NCBI RefSeq assembly: GCF_024213195.1
Contig: NZ_JANAVF010000013.1
Span: forward strand, 1-64,000
Reading direction: 5' to 3'
Source: Streptomyces sp. TBY4
GTDB lineage: Bacteria; Actinomycetota; Actinomycetes; Streptomycetales; Streptomycetaceae
Length of the DNA stretch: 64,000 nucleotides
Shown here: positions 16,848 through 24,016 of the stretch, in pieces
Numbering within the stretch: position 1 is the stretch's first letter
Layout: every line of letters starts with the position of its first letter
Translations under genes and position numbers: made by a program
The notes under the pieces: model-generated
Database searches by the model: none
What the model saw: only the letters and a program-made list of their open reading frames with translations
What the model was told of the DNA's origin: nothing

Positions 16848-19800
16848 GTGATGAGAAGCGCACCGATATCCAGTGCCGATGAGCAGGGCCTCTGTGCGAT
16901 GCTCGGCGGCGTGGAGACCCGATCTGTCAGCCCGGTGTTCGTCGGCCGAGCCGACGAACTGGCCATACTCACCGACGCCCTGACGCGCGCCGAGGGCCAG
17001 GAGCCCCAGGCACTGCTCATCGGCGGCGAGGCCGGGGTCGGCAAGACCCGGCTCACCGAGGAGTTCCTCTGCGAGGCCGACCGCCGCGGCGCGGTCGTCG
17101 CCGTCGGAGGCTGTGTGGAGATCGGGGCGGAGGGCCTTCCCTTCGCCCCGTTTTCGACGGCCCTGCGCACCCTGCACCGGCTGCTCCCCGACGAACTGGC
17201 CGCGGCCGCCGTCGGCCAGGAGGACGAACTCGCGCGCATCCTCCCCGAACTGGGCGAGACCCCGCGCGGCCCGCACGACGAGGAGAGCACGGCCCGGCTC
17301 TTCGAGCTGACGGCCCGGATGCTGGAACGGCTCGCCGCCGACCGCACCGTCGTCCTCGTCCTGGAGGACCTGCACTGGGCGGACACCTCCACCCGGCACC
17401 TCCTCTCCTACCTCTTCCGCGCGCTCGGCAGCGGCCGGCTCGTCGTGGTCGCCACCTACCGCGCCGACGACGTCCACCGCCGCCACCCGCTGCGCCCGCT
17501 CCTCGCGGAACTCGACCGGCTGCGCACCGTCCAGCGCATCGAGCTCTCCCGCTTCAACCGGGCCGAAGTGCGCCGTCAGCTCGCCGGAATCCTCGCCTCG
17601 CAGCCCGACGAGGAGTTCGTCGAATCGGTCTTCGACCGCTCCGACGGAAACGCCTTCTTCGTCGAGGAACTCGTCGCCTCCCGCGCCAGCGGCTGCCGCA
17701 CCGGCCTCACCGAATCCCTGCGCGACCTGCTCCTCGTCCGCGTCGAAGTCCTCCCCGACGCCGCGCAGCGCGTCGTGCGCATCGTCGCCGAGGGCGGCTC
17801 CACGGTCGAGTACCCCCTCCTGCGCGCCGTCACCCGGCTCACCGAGGACGAACTGATCGAGGCCCTGCGCTCCGCGGTCGGCGCCAACATCCTCCTCGCC
17901 ACCTCCGACGGCGACGGCTACCGCTTCCGCCACTCCCTGGTCCGCGAGGCCGTCTCCGACGACCTGCTCCCCGGCGAACGCGCCCGCGTCAACCGCCGCT
18001 ACGCGGAGGAGCTCGAAGAGGACGACTCGCTGATCCGCGCGGAGGAGCGGGTCATCCGGCTCGCCACCTACTGGTACTACGCCAACGACGCGGCCAAGGC
18101 CCTGCCCGCCGTGCTCGCCGCCTCGGTGGCCGCCCGGCGCCGGCACGCCTACTCCGAGCAGCTGCGGCTGCTGGAGCGGGCCATGGAACTGTGGGAGGCC
18201 GTACCGGAGGAGGTGCGCGGCGCACTGCGCCCGGCGGACTACACCGAGGTGTACCCGCCCTGCGGCTGCGACCCGGAGACCACTCCGCTGCAGCGCCTCG
18301 ACCTGCTGGCCGAAGCCACCGTCGCGGCCCGCTTCGGCGGCGAACGCGAGCGGGCCCTGAAGCTCACCAAGACGGCCCTGCGCGCGCTGGACGACGGCCA
18401 CGACCCGCTGCGCGCCGCCTGGTTCTGGACCGAACGCTCCCGTCTGATCACCGGCCTCGGCCGCGGCGACGGCTGGGAGGAGCTCGCCCGGGCACAGGAC
18501 CTCGTCCGCGGGCTGCCCCCGTCCCAGGTGCATGCCGACGTGCTGGTCCGGGCCGCGAGCTGGGGCATGCTCCACACACCGGGACCCGACAACCTGGTCG
18601 CCGCCGAACGCGCCGTGGAGTACGCGCGGATGATCGGCGCCGAGGACACCGAACTCAACGCCCGGATCACCGTCGGCAGCCTGCTCGTCGACACGGGCGA
18701 CCCCGAGCGCGGACTCGCCGAGATGTACGCGGTCAAGGACCGGGCCGCCGAACTCGGACTCGGGGCTCTGGTGGGACGCGCCCACATCAACCTCACCTCC
18801 CACCTGGAAGCCCTGGGCCGGTCCCCCGAAGCCGTGGAACTGGCCGAACAGGGCGTCGAGCTGGTCAAGAAGTCCCAGCTGATGGACTCCGAGGCCTGGG
18901 TCCGCGGGAACCTGGCGGAGAGCCTGTACAGCCTCGGCCGCTGGGACGAGGCCGAGGCGGAGGCCCGGCGCACCATGGGCATCGTCAGCGGTGGAGCCGC
19001 CCCGCGCGCCGCCGCGACCGGACGGCTGGCCTACCTGGCCCTGGCCCGCGGCGAACTCGCCGAGGCCGCCGCCCAGCTCACCGCCGCCCGCGCCCACTTC
19101 GGATCCCACGACGGCCAGCCCCAGCACCAGATCCCGCTGTCCCGGCTCGCCATCGGGGTGGCCGCGGGGGAGGGCCGGATCGCCGACGTCCGCGCCGAGG
19201 CCGCCGCCGCCGTCCACCTCGGCTTCCCCCTCGGCAACCACCGCTACGCCTGGCCGCTGCTGCTCGCCGCCGCCTCGGCCGAAGCCGAGGCCCGGGGCCT
19301 GCCCGCCGCCGAGGCGGGCCGCGAGGAGGCACTGGGCATGCTGCGCTCCGCGGCCCGGGGCCTGGCCACCCCGGTCCCGCTGTGGAGCGCCCACTCCGAG
19401 TACCTCAGGGCCGAGCTGCTGCGCGCCGAGGCCCGGGACACCGTGGAGGACTGGACGGCCGTGGAAGCGGCCATCCGTCCCCTGGAGCGCCCCTACCTGC
19501 TCGCCAGGGCCCAGTACCGGCTCGTGGAGGCCCTGCTGGCCGCCGGCGGGGACCGCGAGGCCGCCGTCGGACTCCTCCAGGAGGCGTACGCCACCTCCGA
19601 GCGGCTCGGCGCCCGCAGGCTCCGGGAGGACCTGGCCCTGCTCGCCCAGCGCGCCAGGCTCCCGCTCACCCCCGTGGACGCCGCCGCCAGGGCCCTGCTC
19701 GCCCCGGACACCGACCCGGTCGAGGCGCTGGGTCTGACCAGCCGCGAACGGGACGTGCTGCGCCTGGTCGCGGTGGGCCACACCAACCGCCAGATCGCCG

Positions 19801-19952
19801 AGGAGCTCTTCATCTCCCCGAAGACGGCCAGCGTGCACGTCTCGAACATCCTGGCGAAGCTCGGCGTCGCGAGCCGTGGCGAGGCCGCCGCCCTGGCCCA
19901 CCGGCTGCGGCTCTTCGGCCCCGTCTCCCAGCAGCCGGCCGGGACCGGCTGA
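16848..19952 (+). CDS. Large ATPase LuxR-family (LAL) transcriptional regulator
   Basis: 1034 residues with the layout of LAL/MalT-like regulators. An N-terminal AAA ATPase has Walker A GGEAGVGKT (59-67) and Walker B VVLVLEDLHWAD (near 165-176). A central alpha-helical TPR-like region of about 500 residues follows. The C-terminal LuxR helix-turn-helix is at about 960-1023 (LTSRERDVLRLVAVGHTNRQIAEELF). Such proteins bind DNA after ATP- and ligand-dependent activation. The target and inducer are not evident. The start is ambiguous among GTG 16848, ATG 16851 and ATG 16899; all keep the conserved FVGRADEL segment. Confidence 0.92.
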   Translation: MMRSAPISSADEQGLCAMLGGVETRSVSPVFVGRADELAILTDALTRAEGQEPQALLIGGEAGVGKTRLTEEFLCEADRRGAVVAVGGCVEIGAEGLPFAPFSTALRTLHRLLPDELAAAAVGQEDELARILPELGETPRGPHDEESTARLFELTARMLERLAADRTVVLVLEDLHWADTSTRHLLSYLFRALGSGRLVVVATYRADDVHRRHPLRPLLAELDRLRTVQRIELSRFNRAEVRRQLAGILASQPDEEFVESVFDRSDGNAFFVEELVASRASGCRTGLTESLRDLLLVRVEVLPDAAQRVVRIVAEGGSTVEYPLLRAVTRLTEDELIEALRSAVGANILLATSDGDGYRFRHSLVREAVSDDLLPGERARVNRRYAEELEEDDSLIRAEERVIRLATYWYYANDAAKALPAVLAASVAARRRHAYSEQLRLLERAMELWEAVPEEVRGALRPADYTEVYPPCGCDPETTPLQRLDLLAEATVAARFGGERERALKLTKTALRALDDGHDPLRAAWFWTERSRLITGLGRGDGWEELARAQDLVRGLPPSQVHADVLVRAASWGMLHTPGPDNLVAAERAVEYARMIGAEDTELNARITVGSLLVDTGDPERGLAEMYAVKDRAAELGLGALVGRAHINLTSHLEALGRSPEAVELAEQGVELVKKSQLMDSEAWVRGNLAESLYSLGRWDEAEAEARRTMGIVSGGAAPRAAATGRLAYLALARGELAEAAAQLTAARAHFGSHDGQPQHQIPLSRLAIGVAAGEGRIADVRAEAAAAVHLGFPLGNHRYAWPLLLAAASAEAEARGLPAAEAGREEALGMLRSAARGLATPVPLWSAHSEYLRAELLRAEARDTVEDWTAVEAAIRPLERPYLLARAQYRLVEALLAAGGDREAAVGLLQEAYATSERLGARRLREDLALLAQRARLPLTPVDAAARALLAPDTDPVEALGLTSRERDVLRLVAVGHTNRQIAEELFISPKTASVHVSNILAKLGVASRGEAAALAHRLRLFGPVSQQPAGTG

Positions 19953-19994
19953 GGGAGGCCGGGCGGCTGAGGGAGGCCTCCCGGCCGCCCCGGC

Positions 19995-20177
19995 CTAGGC
20001 CGCCGGGTGTTCCTTCGGACGTATGAGCACCTTGCCGGAGTCCAGGTCTATCGGGCCCTTTCCCGGATCGCCGTCGTTCACGTCGATCCGGGAGAGCTCC
20101 AGCCGCTTCTTCTCCTCGTCCGTGTGCTTGCGGCCCGGACTGAACAGCTCCTCGATCATGTTGAACACCGCGTCCAC
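19995..20177 (-). CDS. Small conserved Streptomyces protein
   Basis: 60 residues starting MDAVFNMIEELFSPGRKHTD, hydrophilic and acidic, with no membrane segment. The GTG start has GGAAGG about six bases upstream. It begins 33 bases after the stop of the glucose/sorbosone dehydrogenase gene on the same strand, so the two are probably cotranscribed. An FNMIEELFSPG-type N-terminus is recalled from other small streptomycete proteins. The function is unknown. Confidence 0.75.
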   Translation of the reverse strand: MDAVFNMIEELFSPGRKHTDEEKKRLELSRIDVNDGDPGKGPIDLDSGKVLIRPKEHPAA

Positions 20178-20210
20178 CGCGCCTTCCGGCCCACCGTCGG
20201 GGCCCGCCGG

Positions 20211-21578
20211 TCATTCCACCGTCAGAGTCAGGATCCTGTCGTCGCCGGCTTCCGGCGACCCGCGCCCGTCCGTCTCGCTCGTGACCAGCAGCAATCTGTC
20301 CCCACCGAGGGCCACCACGGTGCGGAGCCGGCCGTACTCGCCCGACAGGAACGCCTCGGGCTCCGCCACCGGGGTCGCCCCGGCCAGCGGGATCCGCCAG
20401 AGCCGCTGACCCCGCAGCCCGGCCATCCAGACGGAGCCCTGCGCCCAGGCGATCCCGCTCGGCGAGGCCTCGTCCGTCTTCCACACCGCCACCGGATCGC
20501 GCATCCCCGGCTTGCCGGCCTTGCCCTCGGCCTCCGGCCAGCCGTAGTTCGCGCCGGGCTCGATCAGATTCAGCTCGTCCCAGGTGTTCTGGCCGAACTC
20601 GGCCGCCCACAGCCGCTTGTCCTTGTCCCAGGCGAGCCCCTGCACATTGCGGTGCCCGTAGGAGTAGACGACCGAGTCCGCCTCGGGGTTGCCGTGCACC
20701 GGCTCCCCGTCCGGGGTCATCCGCAGGATCTTCCCGCCCAGCGACTTCTTGTCCTGGGCCAGCCCGGTCTCCCCGGTCTCGCCCGTCCCGGCGTAGAGCA
20801 TCTTGTCCGGGCCGAAGGCGATCCGCCCGCCGTTGTGGATGAGCCCCTTGGGGATGCCCCTGAAGACGGTGTCGGGCGCGCCCAGCTGCTCGCCCGCCGG
20901 TCTCTTCTCGTCGTAGCGGAGCCGGGCGATGCGGTTGTCGGACTCGGTGGTGAAGTAGGCGTACACCATGAGGTCCGAGGCGAAGGACGGGGACACGGCC
21001 AGCCCGAGCAGGCCGCCCTCGCCCCCCGGGGCCACCCCGGGCACCTTGCCGACCGGGGTGACGGCGCCCGTGCCCACATCGACCCGGCTGATGGTGCCCT
21101 TGTCCCGCGAGGCGACCAGCAGGTTCCCGTCGGGCAGCGGAGCCACGCCCCACGGGGACTCCAGCCCCTGGGCGGCCACGCCGCTCACCGTCACCCGGCC
21201 CTTGGCCGCCGGCCCCGAGGGCGAGGCGGAGGGGGAGGGGGAGGCGGAGGCCCCCGGCGGCGCCGAGCCCGCCGTCGTCCCCGGTGGAGCCTCGCTCGGC
21301 CGGGCCCCGGTACCGGGCGGCGGGGAACACCCCGCCGCCAGCAGCGCCCCACATCCCACCAGCGCGAACACCGCCAGCACCCCCCGGGCCCGCCCGCGGG
21401 GGCCCCCGTAGACCCCCGTCGGCACTCCCGCCCGACTCCACACCCGGCCCTGACCCGCCCCCCGGGCCTGCGCTGCCCCCTGGGCCTGCGCTGCCCCCTG
21501 TGCCTGCGCCGCCCCCCGGTCCTGCCCCGGCCCCGCGGCCGACCCCTGCTCGTGTCCCCGCTCGTGTCCGTATCGCAT
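20211..21578 (-). CDS. Lipoprotein glucose/sorbosone dehydrogenase-like (PQQ-dependent sugar dehydrogenase family)
   Basis: 455 residues. A hydrophobic segment ending in LAAGCS (about residues 65-85) is a lipoprotein signal with the lipid-carrying Cys, so the enzyme is probably anchored outside the membrane. The rest is a six-bladed propeller of the soluble glucose dehydrogenase/sorbosone family: LESPWGVAPLPDGNLLV, GGEGGLLGLAVSP, LIHNGGRIAFGPDKMLY and YSYGHRNVQGLAWD are hallmarks of the PQQ site. ATG 21578 has a strong GGAGGGG upstream but gives a 60-residue hydrophilic tail, including three GAAQAQ-type repeats, ahead of the signal. A GTG nearer the signal (VWSRAG or VPTGVY) is an alternative start. 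Confidence 0.85.
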   Translation of the reverse strand: MRYGHERGHEQGSAAGPGQDRGAAQAQGAAQAQGAAQARGAGQGRVWSRAGVPTGVYGGPRGRARGVLAVFALVGCGALLAAGCSPPPGTGARPSEAPPGTTAGSAPPGASASPSPSASPSGPAAKGRVTVSGVAAQGLESPWGVAPLPDGNLLVASRDKGTISRVDVGTGAVTPVGKVPGVAPGGEGGLLGLAVSPSFASDLMVYAYFTTESDNRIARLRYDEKRPAGEQLGAPDTVFRGIPKGLIHNGGRIAFGPDKMLYAGTGETGETGLAQDKKSLGGKILRMTPDGEPVHGNPEADSVVYSYGHRNVQGLAWDKDKRLWAAEFGQNTWDELNLIEPGANYGWPEAEGKAGKPGMRDPVAVWKTDEASPSGIAWAQGSVWMAGLRGQRLWRIPLAGATPVAEPEAFLSGEYGRLRTVVALGGDRLLLVTSETDGRGSPEAGDDRILTLTVE

Positions 21579-21676
21579 CGCCGTACTCCCCTCCGGTCCT
21601 CCGATCGTGCCCTCACACGACTCAACAGCGCCGACCATGCCCCAAGTTCCTCCACTCGTACACTCGATCGAGTGGT

Positions 21677-22678
21677 TCAGGCCCCCACCGGCACCGGCAG
21701 CTCCGACAGCTCCGCCAGGTCCCCGGCGGTCAGCCGCACCTCCGCCGCCCGCGCGTTCTCCGCCGCCCACCGCGCCTGCCCGGCCCCCGGCACCGGAACC
21801 ACCTGCGGACCCTGCGCCAGCACCCACGCCAGCGCCACCTGCGCCGCCGTGACCTCCGCCCCGTGCCGCCGGGCGACCCGCCGCAGCCCCGCCACGAGCA
21901 CCTGGTTCGCCGCCATCGCGTACGCCGTGAACCGCGGATGCCTGGCCCGTACGTCCTCGGGCTCGAACCCCTCGCCCGGGACCAGCGTCCCGGTCAGGAA
22001 ACCGCTCCCCAGCGGCATCGCCGCCAGGAACCCCACCCCCCGCGCCGCGCACCACGGCAGCAGCCGCCACGCCGCCTGCGGCGACCACACCGACAGCTCC
22101 GCCTGCACCGCGCTCACCGGGAACACCTGCTGCGCCCGCTCCAGGTGCCGCACGGTCTCCTCGTACGCCCGGTCCCCGCGCCGCCCCGCACCCGGCCCGG
22201 CGCCCGCCCCCAGCGCGCAGAAGCCCAGCGCCCGCACCTTCCCCGCGCCCACCAGCTCCGCCATCGCGCCCCAGGACTCCTCGACCGGCACCTCCGGGTC
22301 CACCCGGTGCAGCTGGTACAGGTCTATGACGTCCGTGCGCAGCCGCCGCAGCGAGGCGTCGCAGGCCCGCCGCAGGTACCCCGGACGGCCGTCGGCCACC
22401 ACGTGCACCCCGTCGGCGCGCAGCCCCGCCTTCGCGGAGACGAAGGCGTCGGTCCGGCGCTCGCGCAGCACCCGGCCGAGCAGCAGCTCATTGGTGTAGG
22501 GGCCGTACAGATCGGCGGTGTCGAGCAGGTTCGCCCCCAGGTCGAGGGCCGTGTGCACGGTCCGCACCGAGTCCTCGCCCCGCCTGCGCGAAGACCCGTA
22601 CGCCCCGCTCATCGGCATGCAGCCGAGGCCGACGGCACCCACCGTGAGCGCCCCCGCCCCGATCGACCTGCGCTCCAC
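21677..22678 (-). CDS. Aldo/keto reductase
   Basis: 333-residue NAD(P)H-dependent reductase of the AKR superfamily (TIM barrel). The catalytic Asp/Tyr region is LLDTADLYGPYTNELLLG, the Lys lies in FVSAKAGLR, and the His in DVIDLYQLHRVDPEVP. The C-terminal cofactor segment is VVPVPGAGQARWAAENA. GTG 22678 was chosen with GGGGGAA upstream. It diverges from the 2-hydroxyacid dehydrogenase gene across a 90-base gap. The natural substrate is unknown. Confidence 0.92.
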   Translation of the reverse strand: MERRSIGAGALTVGAVGLGCMPMSGAYGSSRRRGEDSVRTVHTALDLGANLLDTADLYGPYTNELLLGRVLRERRTDAFVSAKAGLRADGVHVVADGRPGYLRRACDASLRRLRTDVIDLYQLHRVDPEVPVEESWGAMAELVGAGKVRALGFCALGAGAGPGAGRRGDRAYEETVRHLERAQQVFPVSAVQAELSVWSPQAAWRLLPWCAARGVGFLAAMPLGSGFLTGTLVPGEGFEPEDVRARHPRFTAYAMAANQVLVAGLRRVARRHGAEVTAAQVALAWVLAQGPQVVPVPGAGQARWAAENARAAEVRLTAGDLAELSELPVPVGA

Positions 22679-22768
22679 CGTGCGTTCCCCCTGGTCCCTG
22701 CTCGGCCCTCTCGGTCCGGCACACAAACTAACGGCTCGATCCGGATCCCCTGGCATAGCCTCCTGATC

Positions 22769-23734
22769 ATGACTGCAGAGATTCCCGAGACCCCCGAAAC
22801 CCCCGAGGTATGGCTCCCCTTCCCCGCCGGGGAGATCGAGGGCCTGCCCGATTCCTTCCGCTACCGCCACTGGGACGGCGAGGAAGCCTTCCCCGGCGAT
22901 CCCGCCGCCTGCGTCTTCTACGTCACCCCGTACATGAAGTCCCCGGCCGTCACCCTGCGCCCGCTGCCCGCGATGCCCCGGCTGCGCGTCGTCCAGACCC
23001 TGACCGCCGGCGTCGACCACGTCCTGGGCGGCCTCGGCGACCTGCCTCCCGGGGTGCGGCTGTGCAACGCCAAGGGCGTCCACGACGCCAGCACCGCCGA
23101 GCTCGCGCTCACGCTGACCCTGGCCTCCCTGCGCGGGATCCCCGGCATGGTCCGCGGCCAGGACCGCGAGGAGTGGCGCTTCGGGTTCTACGAGGCCCTG
23201 GCGGACAAGTCCGTACTGATCGTCGGCTACGGGGCGGTCGGCGCGGCCATCGAGGACCGGCTCGCGCCCTTCGAGTGCGAGCGGATCGTCCGGGTCGCGC
23301 GGACGGCGCGCACCACGGCGCGCGGGCCGGTGCACGCCCTCGCCGAGCTGCCCCAACTCCTGCCCGCAGCCGACGTGGTGATCCTCTCCACGCCGCTCAC
23401 CGAGGAGACGAGGGGGCTCGCGGGCGCGGAGTTCCTCGGCCGGATGAAGGACGGCGCGCTGCTCGTGAACGTGGCCCGCGGACCCGTCGTCGACACCAAG
23501 TCCCTGCTGGCGGAAGTGGAGTCGGGCCGGCTGCGCGCCGCGCTGGACGTCACCGATCCGGAACCGCTGCCTTCAGGCCATCCGCTCTGGCATGCTCCGG
23601 GTGTCCTGATCACGCCCCATGTGGGCGGCAGCAGCTCCGCGTTCGAGCCGCGGGCCAAGCGTCTGGTGGCCCGTCAGCTCCGCAGCTTCGCCGCCGGGGA
23701 GCCCGTGGAGAACACGGTGCTGATCACGGATTGA
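22769..23734 (+). CDS. D-2-hydroxyacid dehydrogenase family protein
   Basis: 321-residue NAD-dependent dehydrogenase of the D-isomer-specific 2-hydroxyacid family. The Rossmann motif is SVLIVGYGAVGAAIEDRLAPF (near 150-170). The substrate-binding Arg is in LLVNVARGPVVDTK. The Glu is in DVTDPEPLPSGHPLW and the catalytic His in VLITPHVGGSSSAF. ATG 22769 is the start. The reaction would be interconversion of a 2-hydroxyacid and a 2-oxoacid; the exact substrate is unknown. The following 282 bases to the next gene hold only presumed promoter sequence. Confidence 0.93.
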   Translation: MTAEIPETPETPEVWLPFPAGEIEGLPDSFRYRHWDGEEAFPGDPAACVFYVTPYMKSPAVTLRPLPAMPRLRVVQTLTAGVDHVLGGLGDLPPGVRLCNAKGVHDASTAELALTLTLASLRGIPGMVRGQDREEWRFGFYEALADKSVLIVGYGAVGAAIEDRLAPFECERIVRVARTARTTARGPVHALAELPQLLPAADVVILSTPLTEETRGLAGAEFLGRMKDGALLVNVARGPVVDTKSLLAEVESGRLRAALDVTDPEPLPSGHPLWHAPGVLITPHVGGSSSAFEPRAKRLVARQLRSFAAGEPVENTVLITD

Positions 23735-24016
23735 CGCGTGATGCACACGCTCCGCGTTCGTCCGGATGCGCTCGGTGGGCACAACTCCCTTGTTGGTGAC
23801 GGAGCGTAGAGAAACTATGTCCCTGAGTGACGAAAGTGGTGTATCGTCCGGAACAAGGGGCTGCGCCACGAACGTCTGGCGCTGGGGAGTGATCGGACAC
23901 TTTGGGGGGCGACGGGCGATGCACGGCCAATGGACGAAGGATCCGATGCGGCGAAGCCGCCGGAGGCGACGGTGCCGGGACTGGACCGCGCCGGAACCAG
24001 CCAGCGAGGGGGACCG

